Source of the DNA: Forficula auricularia
Taxonomy: Eukaryota; Arthropoda; Insecta; Dermaptera; Forficulidae
Reading direction: 5' to 3'
DNA: 64,000 nt
Assembly: GCA_024734495.1 (NCBI GenBank)
Contig: JALMQS010000099.1
Coordinates: 70,685,335-70,749,334 of the forward strand
Position numbers and translations under genes: made by a program. Shown piece after piece: positions 1-9,529 of the stretch (positions are counted from its first letter, which is position 1; each line of letters begins with the position of its first letter). Below the pieces are notes generated by a model. The model had not been told where the DNA came from. It saw nothing but the letters and a program-made list of their open reading frames with translations, and ran no database searches.

Positions 1-531
1 CCGCTCCTCCCCCCCCATTTTGGGCGGTTAGATTTTGAATTTTTTAGACTTCTGGGGGTCCACTGATTATGTATACAAAATTTGGTTGAGTTTGCTTAAA
101 CGACCTAGATTTTTAATTTTTAACCCCCCTCCACCCCCCTTAATTTTGGGTCGATATGCACCAAAATCTAATCAGCTCTTAATCTCAATGAACCAAAACT
201 AAGTGTGAAATTTGGTTTCGAAATTCAAACTAGATTTTGAGCTAGCTCGTCCACAAAAATTTGGTAACGCACAGACTAACGGACAACTAGATAACCAGAC
301 AACCAGACTAACAGACATTTTGACAAACAATTATTATATCGAAAAATATAATTTTTTCGATGTTCACTTATTAGAGCTTTTTTGTAGACCGAAATGCCAT
401 GGTTTCGCTCAATTTTTTTAATCAAAATAGTTTCAGCCGTTTTTTAGATATTTTGAAAAAAAGAAGAAAAAAAACCACTTTTTTCATGCACGATTACAAT
501 ACTTGACCATACCCTGTATGGTAAAGTAAAA
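1..531 (-). repeat. R1-module element, terminal part
   Basis: Truncated by the window start. Bases 1-170 hold R1 modules (C-rich run, then a block ending in TATACAAAATTTGGTTGAG). Bases 170-531 match, inverted, the unique end seen at 9530-9900, including a run of GACTAAC/GACAAC-like words and the terminal word GTATGGTAAAGT near 525. Non-coding; the small ORF over it is a by-product of the repeat. Confidence 0.7.
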
Positions 532-734
532 AAATGAATTCCTTTTAGTAGGTATCTATGTAATTATTTAAAAAATTTTAAGAGTAAATCAAAGAAGGTG
601 TGCATTTCTTGATGCAAATTAATATATTATACATCTCTATATATAAATATCTATACGTAAGTTTTTTTTCGAGCTTCCATTTCTGGTGGGCCCTGGAATT
701 TTATTAGACCGCCCTATAATTGACACGATATATA

Positions 735-864
735 CAGGGGCTTAACTAGGCATTTAGGGGCCCCGGGTTAAGGACTCAAATTTGGCAAAAATATTACTTA
801 ATTTTTACCCCCTATCTTGGCCCCCTTACCTCGGGGGCATTGCCTCAGCCTAGTTACACCCCTG
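735..864. mobile_element. hAT-type MITE, 130 bp
   Basis: Terminal inverted repeats CAGGGGCTTAACTAGG and (reverse complement of the other end) CAGGGGTGTAACTAGG. Flanks are GATATATA (727-734) and GATATACA (865-872), a 7/8 match to the 8-bp duplication made by hAT transposases. The CAGGGG start is typical of hAT ends. No coding capacity. Confidence 0.8.
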
Positions 865-2153
865 GATATACATATAGCAAATTTAATTATTTCATATAGC
901 ATTAAACTTTTTATTAATTTGTCAATTGGTTAAATGTAGTATTTAAATCGGTTCCTTAAATTGATTAATAATAAAATAATTGAATAAATGCATTAATGAA
1001 ATAAAAATATTCGATTCTTAACTGAAAAAATAAAAAAATAAATTGTATTTAAATTAAATTTCCAATCGTTCAAAAGTACATATTTGTTCTAGTTCTTAGA
1101 TGGGGTTGACTGAGGAGAGGTGATTAATCACATATGCACTATTATTATTTTATTCATAAAATTTTTAAAAAATTAAGAAAATTTTGCCAATTAGTTATAA
1201 ATAATATTTAGCATCATATTTTAAATTTTAATTGTTTATTTTTTTAATAGATGCACCTGCTGTGACGAGGCATCTATGACTGCCATAAAAAAGCCTGCTC
1301 ACCAAAGATATGGCCCGCAGCCTCATAACCAAGGAAATTTGTAAACGAATTTTTCTTATATTTCAAGACACCTCTTTAGTTTAAAATAGTTCAAAGTGAA
1401 TCCCTTTTTCTCTATAATCTGCTGAGGGATGAAAATATCTCCCCATTCTCTGCTAATTCCACTTATTTCAAGGTAAATAAGAAAACATTTCTCAGTAGAA
1501 AACAAATATATATATATTTACTTAATTTTATAATTAGTATATTATAATTGAATCTTGTCTAAAAGCCTTTAGTAGAATCGTTGGTCCAAATTATATTAAT
1601 TTTGTTTTTCTTAATGTAAAAAACATATTTTTTTAAATTATGCATTGGCTTGTAATTGCACACTCTATCCGGTCCCAAATACCAAAAGTGCATTTCCAGA
1701 ATAAATCACTTATTTCTTCCAATAAAAATTTCCCATACAGATAAACGAGCAAGCTCAATCATATTAATAACTATTTATAATAATTTATTCGTAAAAAATA
1801 AAAACAATCTTACTAAAAATTTTTAAATAATATTTAATACATATTTTATAAATCAGTTTAATGTTCAAGTGAGATAAATATTTTTTTAATCATTCAAAGG
1901 TTAGTGTCGTCACATAAAGAGGACTTGCCGGCTCCTGATTACCGCCTTTGCTACTGCTAGTACTAGCAGCAGCGATCCTAAGCAACAACTCGTCTTCCCT
2001 CATGGTAAGTTTTAAATTTGCATTCATAATATAATTAATATTAATCGATTATATTATAGATATTTAAGGGATTATTTTATTATATTATATCAATCATTCA
2101 AACAACTAAAATTTAATTAAGTTTATATAATAGTTAGATTATGTGTTATAACC
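865..2153. other. AT-rich stretch with possible exon pair
   Basis: Mostly featureless AT-rich DNA. Two GC-richer islands have splice-like borders. 1251-1340 follows TTTTTTTAATAG and, read from 1252, gives 30 open codons with four cysteines at the start (CTCCDEASMTAIKKPAHQ). It has a possible donor GTAAAC. 1900-2004 follows CATTCAAAG and ends at GTAAGT; in the phase that continues from the first island it reads about 19 codons and stops at 1958. I do not recognise the peptide. GTAAGT occurs often by chance in DNA this AT-rich, so this is only a candidate 3' end of a plus-strand gene. Confidence 0.2.
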
Positions 2154-2493
2154 CAGTAATTCTTAACCTGTTTGTCGTCACGGCACACTTTTAATAATTA
2201 AAAAATTTGACGGCACACTAACAATAAAATAAATTAATAGAATTTTATTTGGTTTATTGATTAGTGTACCTATAAAATTATCATAGCACAGTCTGCATTC
2301 TGTAAAATGTTACTGCCTCTTCAGTTCAAATGATCAAATATATATTTGGATTAAATGTAGTGTCAATCGATAAAGAAATGTAAAAATAAAAATAGTTTTC
2401 AATTCGGTAGAGACTACTGCCTGGCAGTGGCGGCACACTTCAAGAATCTCGAGGCATACTAACGTTCCGTGGCACAGTGGTTGAGAATCACTG
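2154..2493. mobile_element. hAT-type MITE, 340 bp
   Basis: Ends CAGTAATTCTTAACC and GGTTGAGAATCACTG are inverted copies. Flanking words TTATAACC (2146-2153) and CTATAACC (2494-2501) match 7/8, giving an 8-bp hAT-like duplication. GGCACACT words recur near both ends (2181, 2211, 2431), as subterminal repeats often do in hAT elements. No ORF of transposase type. Confidence 0.82.
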
Positions 2494-3516
2494 CTATAAC
2501 CTATATATTTTTGACTATTTTGATATTCAAATTTAAATAATAGCTTTTTATTTAAATTTTCAACATGTGGGCTTAAAGGTTAAAAAACTCCCCATATTAA
2601 ATAATCAATATATGTCTTTCTCCCCGGACCAGACGATTTTTAACGTCCACTCAATTTCTTACCCTATACAAGGCTTAAATTTGCCAGTCTTTAGTATGGC
2701 TTGGATCTATTGAGGGGCTCTTGGCAACCTGGATGCAATTCACAGGCGAGATATTAGATATTATTTAGGAGATAGAACTTTAATAATTAGCTAACATGAT
2801 TCCCTATGGCCCATCGTAGAACCGTTATCGGTTCTTATTCTTTTTAAGGTTTAGTTCATAAGTAAAACATATACTTGTTTTGATTTTAATATTTGAATTT
2901 GAATTTTTGAAATAGGCTAACAATGCGGCAGCTTCAACAATAGAGAGAACCATCATGTATCAGCTTATTGTTTTCATAAACGCCCTAAGCTGTACTTCTT
3001 ATTGAATTGATCTTTATTTTAATCAATTTATTATAAAAGTATGAAATGATTTTAAGAAATATCTATTACGGATGCATATACAATGACTTTGACCAACAGC
3101 ACCCAGAGAAAATGAGACGGGAGCAAAGATTTGCTAACATAAAAGGAAACACAAAAATCAGACCAATTTATGGTAAGTAAAATAAACAATTATTTTATTT
3201 TATTTTGTATTTGAAGCCTTTCTATAGTCTTTTGGTTAATAATGAATTATTTTTTTAAATATTAATTGAGGAAAAGTTAAACTTTTTTCAATACTCCCTA
3301 AAATAATAGAAATTAAGAAATTAATCTCTAATAGTGGGAAACTAGTCTGTCTTGTATTTGGCATCCTTGTATGATTTAGCTCTAAAGGAAGCTGCACTCT
3401 TTTTACTCATTTTCTTGATTAGATTCTAATGAATAAATCACTCAATCGCATATTTATTATTTATTTATTTATATTTAAATGTATTTTTCATACATATATT
3501 TTACAATATTTACAAA
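2494..3516. other. AT-rich stretch; one exon-like island
   Basis: No repeat recognised. 3057-3172 lies between TTTTAAG and GTAAGT and is open for 38 codons from 3058, with a charged peptide containing DQQHPEKMRREQRFANIKGN. The composition looks protein-like, but I do not recognise the family and the upstream pyrimidine tract is weak. The rest is AT-rich without signal. Confidence 0.22.
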
Positions 3517-4119
3517 TCCTATACTACTAAAGCGCATTTGTGTCTGCCCCTGTATGTACCTATGTCTCCCCAAGGGGTGGGAGGTGGGGTCCAGGGGGAT
3601 CCAGGGATGTGGGTGTCCAGGGGTACTAAAGGGCATTTCTATCTGTGTCTGTACCTATTTCCAGGAGGCTACTAAAGGGCATTTGTGCCTGTATATATAC
3701 CTATGTTTGTCCGTCCCCAGGGGGTCCAAGGGTGGGGGTTTGAAGGTGGGGGTCCAGGGCGTGGGGAGTCAGAGATGTGGGTGTCCAGGGGTACTAAAGG
3801 GCATTTCTCTCTGAGTCTGTACCTAAATCGCATACTACTAAAAGGCATTTGTGCTTGTCTCTGTATGTACCTATGTTTCTATGCCCCCCAGGAATTGAGA
3901 GGTGGGGGGAAGGGTAGGTGTTGGGGTCCAGGGCTAGTGAGTCCAGGGGGTAGGTTTACTAGGGTGGAGGGTGATCAGAAGTTCCGGGGTTTGGGAGAGA
4001 GTCGGTGGGATGGGGAGTGGTTGGAGATGGGGGAGAGGGAGTGTTCAAGTTATGAGGGTCCAGGGGGGCGAAGCCCCTTGGACATCAAGAGGCCTACCGA
4101 AGGTAGGCATTGCAGCTAG
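3517..4119 (+). mobile_element. Helitron-like element, 603 bp, non-autonomous
   Basis: Begins TC after A (AAA|TCCTATACTACTAAAG). The 3' end has the hairpin GCCTACC-GA-AGGTAGGC at about 4092-4108, followed eight bases later by CTAG (4116-4119) and then T. This is Helitron structure: 5' TC, 3' hairpin plus CTRR, insertion between A and T, no inverted repeats or duplication. The start word ACTACTAAA/GGGCATTT recurs at about 3522, 3625, 3669, 3794 and 3836, so the 5' end has been tandemly amplified. Interior is GC-rich, GTCCAGGG-rich and non-coding. Related GC-rich tails lie at 5977-6190, 31111-31490, 42549-42905 and 52380-52421. Confidence 0.6.
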
Positions 4120-4612
4120 TTTTAATACTAAAGTTATAATATTTCTCAATAGAAATGTTCAACTGTCCCTCGTAAGATAAATCCTCAATTGGTTCTTAAA
4201 TTGAATCAGACTTGATTCATTTCTCACTTCAGCTGGTAAAGAATTAAATTCCTCAACTCCTCTAAAATATAATGAATTTCTTGTGCCCTGTTTCTTCGCC
4301 CTCTTATTAAATCTCTCTAATTTGCGTCTCGTGATCATGTATCTCGTTGACCAATGTGAAATTTAGATAGGCTGGCAGATATAATATAATATGATATAAT
4401 TTATATACAAAACACATAGTCTGTAAAAATAAGAATTGCTTCACATTCATAAGTCCTAAACATTCCAACATACTACTTATTGATGTATATCTGTCAGATT
4501 TTAAAATAATTCTCAGTCATCTATTTTGTAAGAGCTGCAGCTTATCAATATTCTATAGTTTGTAAGGAATTTGGTGTTGGTACTTGGTGAAACATTTTTA
4601 AAATTATTGGAT
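4120..4612. other. AT-rich, nothing recognised
   Basis: No gene or structural RNA signal. Bases 4555-4605 match, inverted, the end of the repeat at 40857-41050, so this is the flank of the next feature. Confidence 0.5.
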
Positions 4613-4712
4613 AAAAATACTTGGTAGGTTTCACATTAAGATATAAAAAAAAAATTCGTTTTATTTTTTTATATCTTAATGTGAAGCCTACCAAGTATTT
4701 TTATCCAATAAT
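4613..4712. repeat. Inverted repeat, about 48-bp arms
   Basis: The left arm starts ATTATTGGATAAAAATACTT and is mirrored by AAGTATTTTTATCCAATAAT at 4693-4712, around an A/T-run centre. The same arm and the neighbouring word ACTTGGTGAAACATTTTT recur at 40857-41050, so this is a dispersed foldback family. Confidence 0.7.
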
Positions 4713-4829
4713 ATCAATATTCTCCTAGTACCAAAATATAATATTGTAGGACAGTAAGAGAAACTATATATATATGTTGAAGGAGACAATAAAAGAGTGT
4801 GTCTTCTGCTGGAATTATAAATTTTATTT

Positions 4830-4890
4830 ATTTATAACGAGACTATAGTTTCGAGGGCTTTGCCCTCTTCATCAGTCTATTACAATTGAT
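4830..4890 (-). ncRNA. Hammerhead-ribozyme-like motif (CTGATGA / GAAAC)
   Basis: On the minus strand: CTGATGA (4875-4869), stem II GAGGGC-AAA-GCCCTC (fully paired), GAAAC (4852-4848), a two-base stem III with TATA loop (AC-TATA-GT), then the C at which hammerheads cleave. All conserved core bases are present. One extra base separates A9 from stem II, as in the other copies here. Small hammerheads with vestigial stem III are known from Penelope-like retroelements and are reported to cleave as dimers. Activity of this copy is not tested. Downstream sequence continues into a repeat ending in TTATTTATTT-type words. Confidence 0.65.
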
Positions 4891-4974
4891 CCACAGGAAC
4901 TAATTTATGAATAAAAAAAAGTTACATCACACATTCGTCTAAAGTACATTATTTTCTTTTATCTCCGTTACTAA

Positions 4975-5275
4975 TTTGAAAGTAATGGAAGCCCCAGCCC
5001 TGAGGTATTGAGGAAAGAAAAAATTAACACATATCAAATAAGGTGTAATTTATTGAAATCATTCCTCTTTTCCCTTCAAACCGATGTTTCGGAGGATTCT
5101 TCCCTCCTTCTTCAGTGTTTCAAGGGGTCAATTAAGGAAACAAATAAAATGCTTCCTTCCTCTCTCCACATAAGTGTTTAAAACTTTTTTCTTCCTTAGC
5201 AGAAGCATAGAAAAACATTTTTTTTTCTCTTTCTTAATTCACTACCCCTGGGGTGCCTTCCATTCCATTCAATTA
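4975..5275 (-). mobile_element. Hammerhead-bearing inverted-repeat element (family H2)
   Basis: Outer ends are inverted (TTGAAAGTAATGGAAG at left; CTTCCATTCCATTCAA at right), and AGGAAAGAAAAA near the left is mirrored near the right. A minus-strand hammerhead-like motif lies at 5078-5120: CTGAAGA, stem GGAGG/CCTCC around GAAGAAT, GAAAC, ATC. Sister copies: 50596-50840 and 62976-63240, plus a right-end remnant near 31560-31625. No ORF. Probably Penelope-like retroelement termini that have lost the reverse transcriptase. Confidence 0.6.
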
Positions 5276-5383
5276 AAAGTACTACCAGTCCGTCTCTCTT
5301 CAGAGAAAATTCCGTTGCAAATTTAATTTTAGTTTTATTTAAATTTGATATTTCTATATGTAAAGATGTACTTTAGACCAGTG

Positions 5384-5440
5384 CTTACTAACCTTTTTCA
5401 TGGCACGGCCCCAGGGCCTGATTTAGACTTGATAAGGCCT
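5384..5440 (+). mobile_element. hAT-like left-end fragment
   Basis: CAGTGCTTACTAACC followed by CACGGCCCC resembles the left end of the hAT at 22467 (CAGTGCTTCTTAAAC, then CACGGCCCC). It is abutted by CAGGGCCTGATTTAGAC, which looks like the end of a second element. No right end or target duplication was found, so this is a fragment. Confidence 0.45.
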
Positions 5441-5548
5441 AAGTTACCTAATTTGAGATATGGGGCCCTTTATAAGTCCAGATATTATAATTATGTTACT
5501 GCCAAATATGATTTTTGGATACCTAAAGGGTTAAACTGAAATAAAATT

Positions 5549-5976
5549 AAGAAGTATATAGATACCTAGTGAAATAATAAATCTTTACATAGAGAAACAA
5601 AGTGGTTGTTCTCTGCTTGATGCAAATAAACATACACACATATATATCGAAATTATATATCTGTATATATATATTATTTATTTGTTTGAGACTATAGTTT
5701 CGGACTTGGTCTTCGTCATCAGTCTTTTTTTAATTATAAATATTGTTTTTCATTCATATTGACTCCATGAAAAACAATATTTATAATGTAAAAAGACTGA
5801 TGATGAAGCCAAGTCTTCGAAACCTATAGTCTCAAACAAATAAATAATATATATATGCTACAGATATATCATCTCGATATATGTGTGTATGTTTATTTGC
5901 ATCAAGCTAGAGGACAACCACTGTACTCTCTATGTAAAGATTTATTATTTCACTAGTATTATATACTTCTTACTTC
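5549..5976. mobile_element. Inverted-repeat element with two opposed hammerheads (family H1)
   Basis: Two arms of about 170 bp face each other. The outer word AGAAGTATATAGATA is mirrored near 5955-5971, and GATGCAAATAAACATACACA is mirrored near 5880-5905. Each arm carries a hammerhead-like core: minus strand at 5685-5728 and plus strand at 5792-5835, the latter CTGATGA, stem GAAG/CTTC, GAAAC. The ancestral stem appears to be GAAGAC-CAA-GTCTTC. The centre has GACTCCATGAAAAACAATAT, shared with copies at 11880-12375 and 35395-35695. No ORF. Confidence 0.65.
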
Positions 5977-6190
5977 TTACTTCTACTACACCTCTGGGCC
6001 CTCACTTGAACACCCACTCCACCCACCCCAGACCCCACCCTGTGCCCTCAACCCGCGCACCACACCCCCGCCTAGCACCCCCCCCTCCACTCCGCCTCTC
6101 TCCCTCACCCCTCCCTCATTCCACCCCTGGACCCTCTTACCACCCCCGCATCCGATACCTCCCGCACAATCAATCCACCCCCGCACCCAG
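5977..6190 (-). mobile_element. GC-rich Helitron-like tail remnant
   Basis: CACCC-rich DNA sharply different from its surroundings, resembling on the opposite strand the GC-rich parts of 3517-4119 and 42549-42905. Like the 42.5 kb copy it is joined directly to an R1 module through the word CCCAGTTTTTGCATTT, so the R1-plus-tail junction is shared ancestry. The proline/histidine-rich ORFs here are composition artefacts. Confidence 0.45.
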
Positions 6191-6560
6191 TTTTTGCATT
6201 TCTAGCCTTCTAGTGACCCACGGAAATAAAATGTGGTTGAGTTTGGTCCAAGAATAAGAATTTTCATTTTTTGACCCCCCCCCTCATTTTGGGTGGTTAG
6301 TTTTTGCATTTCTAGCTTTCTAGAGGCCCACAGATTATGTATACAAAATTTGGTTGAGTTTGCTCTAAGGGCAAGAATTTAAATTTTTTCACCCTCCCCC
6401 CCTTTTTGGATGGTTTTTGGGGGAAATTTTTTAAAACAAAAGTTGTCAGAAATCACATCCCCTACAACTTTGCTTTTAATAAAATTTGCCGCAGAGTTAA
6501 TAGTTTAGGAGTTATTTGATCATTTTCAATCGTGCACCCCCCCCCAAACCCCCTTTTGGG
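6185..6560 (+). repeat. R1 tandem modules
   Basis: Two to three modules of about 120 bp: TTTTTGCATTTCTAGC, a purine-rich spacer, GTATACAAAATTTGGTTGAG, TTCATTTTTTGACC, then a C-run. After 6420 the array gives way to less regular sequence that still carries a C-run at 6535-6545. Confidence 0.7.
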
Positions 6561-7217
6561 GTCAAATATCAAAACGTTATATAGCTATAAACGAAAGTTA
6601 GAAGACATCTGATGAAAATATGAAATTTCATAATAATCCCTTCAGGCGTATTTACGTGAATCGTGAGCAACTTTTCGCGGAAACCACGGAAACATACACA
6701 CATACATACAGGAATTTTGTTGAGGGTGTTTTCGTTCATAACTTTGCTTGAAACGTGTACAACCAAAATTTGGCGTGATTTGGAGCAATATACAGACAAA
6801 ACCTAAATTTTATATATATAGATATGTGTGTGAGCAGATTGGGCAGTGTGTGTGCGAGTGAGAGAGAAATAGTTCAGACGTCCCTCTGTGTCTGTGTGTG
6901 CATGTGTTAGTAAATTCAATGTTCTAATATTATTTTGGTATTCGGACAGGTCTGGACATGTCGCCTGGCGCCTCCCCTCCAACCTCACAGACGCCAGCAA
7001 CCAACAATTAGTGCCGCCATCTTAATTATTCATATGCATTATCATTGATTATCAAGAAAGATTTCGGCTTATGGATTATTATCTCTTCGATTAATACAAT
7101 AAAACACAGGTGATCATACTTATATATACCCACTTATTCAATTAGGTGAAATAATAATAGTAATATTATAGGTATTTATTAGATGTGTTAAGGCTTGCAT
7201 TTTTGTGGTTAAATTTA
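6561..7217. other. No gene seen
   Basis: A GT/CA-rich stretch (6820-6910) and AT-rich DNA. 6940-7020 is GC-richer without a usable ORF. Nothing recognised. Confidence 0.4.
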
Positions 7218-7221
7218 TTAA

Positions 7222-8087
7222 GGTAGTTGTTTCACCATATGCGGTCTTCTTAGGATTTTTTCGAAATTTAGACAGATTATTATTTAAATACTTCTGCATC
7301 GATTGGTGCCAAAACGAAATTTATGAACAATATAGTTCCGGAGATATTAAATTCCAAAGATAGAGTTTTTCAGACTCCTATACATTGCACTATACGGGAT
7401 ATCGGAAAGTTTACATAACATTTAATTATAATTAAGAAACCCTTCTTACCATTGTTATAAAAAACCGAGGGGTGAACCGCAATTGGAATTAGGTGTACAT
7501 CGTCTTTGGAATTGGTTGGAATTACTTTGGAATTCATTAGATAATCTATTGTCTTCTACTTGGAAATGAAAGTGGAAGTGGAAGTAGGTGTACATGAATT
7601 TAGGTCGCGGTTCACCCCTCGTAAAAACTAAACCAACATTAAACAATAACTAATACATTTTTAAAGAAAATTTTAATTCATAGTTACAACACAGTTTCTG
7701 AGATAATAATTAATAAATAATGAAAAATGTATAATGAAAAATTTACACTAAAAACAAGCTGGCAACAACGCATTTATTTAATCTAAAAGTGGGTTAAGTT
7801 TAGTTTTGACGTTTTTCGCTTCAGCCATTGTCGCAACAGCTTTTAATCGTTTATTAAGAACTTTTTATTTATTAAATCGACCTTTATAATGTATTTTATC
7901 TGTCATTTCTATGATAAAAATATTCAAGCTTGGACAATGCTGCCAGATTTGTCAAACAAGCACGGGATTGGCTAATAGTCGTACATAAACAGCAAAAAGT
8001 TTTGAGCTTATGAATTATGAATCCTTATTGTCTGTTCTATATACTCTAGCATTAACTTTTTGCTAGTATTGTCGCGAAACAACTAAC
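7222..8087 (-). mobile_element. TTAA-flanked element, family P2, copy A
   Basis: Bounded by TTAA (7218-7221 and 8088-8091) with ends GGTAGTTGTTTC and, inverted, GTTAGTTGTTTCGC. The interior matches copy B (13447-14163) in reverse orientation. It is interrupted by the hAT MITE at 7466-7621; without it and its duplication the length is about 700 bp, close to copy B. TTAA flanks fit piggyBac- or Kolobok-type integration, but TTAA could instead be part of the inverted repeat. Non-coding. Confidence 0.65.
7466..7621. mobile_element. hAT-like MITE family M1, 156 bp, nested
   Basis: Ends CGAGGGGTGAACCGC and GCGGTTCACCCCTCG are perfect inverted repeats. Flanks TAAAAAAC (7458-7465) and TAAAAACT (7622-7629) match over most of 8 bp. 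Sister copies at 29608-30128 and 58537-58702 carry cleaner 8-bp duplications. Inserted in the TTAA element. Confidence 0.8.
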
Positions 8088-8091
8088 TTAA

Positions 8092-8625
8092 GGGTTGAAA
8101 TTTTGTTTAAATCACACATAATTAATTATAATTGAATATGCAATTTCGAAAAGGGCACATGTCTGAAAATTGAAAATGTTCAAGAATGAAAAAAAACTAA
8201 TTATTAGTAGTGTAAAATTTATAAAATTTATTTTTGAATTACATTTTGGGGGCAGTAAAATTAATACCAGAGTTGTGCCTTTTTCGAGCATAGTAGGTGT
8301 AGGAAAGATTTTAGATTACATTTATATATTTGTATTTGTCAAAATATGCGTGATGTGCCTTTTCGAAATTGCATATTATTCAATTAATTATCTTTTCAAT
8401 TCTAATTTAACCTCTAAATATTTTTAAGTGAATATTTTTACTAATTTCTTTTTATTGATTTTAGATGAAAAAAAGAATGTCAATTATGGCAGTGCGGTCA
8501 CAAAGGAAATATTCTCAAAATTATAAAAAAACAAATAAATTGGATATCTGCTTGCATAAAAAAATAAGGTGAATATAAATCCATTATTATTATTTAATTA
8601 AGATTCGAGAAGGTGTTACACTAAG
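8092..8625. other. AT-rich, no gene supported
   Basis: The 85-codon ORF at 8170-8427 is Phe/Ile/Lys-rich with no family resemblance; I treat it as chance. The segment near 8105-8135 (ATCACACATAATTAATTATA) is shared with the inverted repeat at 48310-48801. Confidence 0.45.
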
Positions 8626-9067
8626 GATTCCACGACATTTCAGCTCCCGACAAAATATCGCCGACAAAACATCCCCCGACAAAATATCCTTCAGACAAAA
8701 TATCTCATGACAAAATAACCCTTCCCCGCGTGAATCTTATGAGTAATGCAAATCGACTCCGGTTCGGTTAATATATATTAAACGAACCTCCGAAAGTTTA
8801 GTCCGGGCGGAGTGTGTTTCGGGCTCCCATTTTTTTTTCTAATCATACACACATTGAAAACCGAACCAGCCAATCGTCGGGCGGGTTGTGTTTGGGGCTC
8901 CCATTTTTTCCTAATCAAACACACTTTGAAAACCGAACAGCCAATCGTCGGGCAGGGTGTCTCTTTTGTATTCTCCCTTATACTGGGGAATATTTTGTCA
9001 GAAGATATTATGCCGGGGGATATTTGGTCGGGGGATGTTTTGTCGGGGGCTGAAATGACGCGGTACC
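8626..9067. mobile_element. hAT-like MITE family M2, 442 bp
   Basis: Perfect 8-bp duplication ACACTAAG at 8618-8625 and 9068-9075. Ends GATTCCACGACATTTCAG and, inverted, GGTACCGCGTCATTTCAG. Both subterminal zones hold repeated words of the type CCCCGACAAAATAT, direct on one side and inverted on the other; subterminal arrays of short repeats are usual transposase-binding sites in hAT elements. A central direct repeat of about 75 bp (GTTTCGGGCTCCCATTTTT / GTTTGGGGCTCCCATTTTT) is present here. Sister copy: 29630-29982. No transposase. Confidence 0.88.
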
Positions 9068-9354
9068 ACACTAAGAATGCCTAACACCTATAAATGTGGC
9101 TACACACGTAACTGCAAACTTGACAAGTATGCATGATCAATCTTTTTTCACAAGTATGCTTTAGCTTCTTTCTGAAGGGTAATTTTGCGCAAGTATTTAA
9201 CATATATACAAGTCACTTGATGCTTGATTGAATTTTAATCGTGCAAACTTGTGCAAGCGGCACTTGCGCAACTGAAACGAACCGTGTGTACCTAGGACAT
9301 CCCGATCTGCACAAGTAAACGCTATACTTGTGAGTGAGCTCTAGACAAATCATC

Positions 9355-9510
9355 ATGTCTAGAGATCTAAAGAAAGTCAATCGAGAATTACTCGAAGAGT
9401 TTATTCTTAATTACAAAAATCAACCATGTCTTTGGCGAATTGAATCATCAGAGTATGATAATAATTATGCCAATCACGCGGATATATCTTCCATTAACTC
9501 AGTAAATTAA
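9355..9510 (+). pseudogene. MADF-like DNA-binding domain, N-terminal fragment
   Basis: Fifty-one codons from ATG. The segment ELLEEFILNYKNQPCLWRIE followed by SSEYDNNYANH resembles the start of MADF domains (a Leu-rich helix, a short basic/Pro segment, CLW, then S-x-D/E-Y), trihelix DNA-binding folds of the Myb/SANT type. PIF/Harbinger elements usually encode a second Myb/SANT/MADF-like protein that works with the DDE nuclease; location inside the TAA-flanked element fits that role. The domain is cut after about 45 residues by a stop, about 20 bp before the inserted R1 element, so it is either a first exon or a truncated remnant. The family call is from visible residues only. Confidence 0.5.
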
Positions 9511-9529
9511 TATTGGAATACGTTTTTTT

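Noticed and set aside
3479..4119. ORFs of 111 and 144 codons
   Set aside because: Translate the repeated GTCCAGGG/GGGCATTT units of the Helitron-like element; internal repeats explain the openness.
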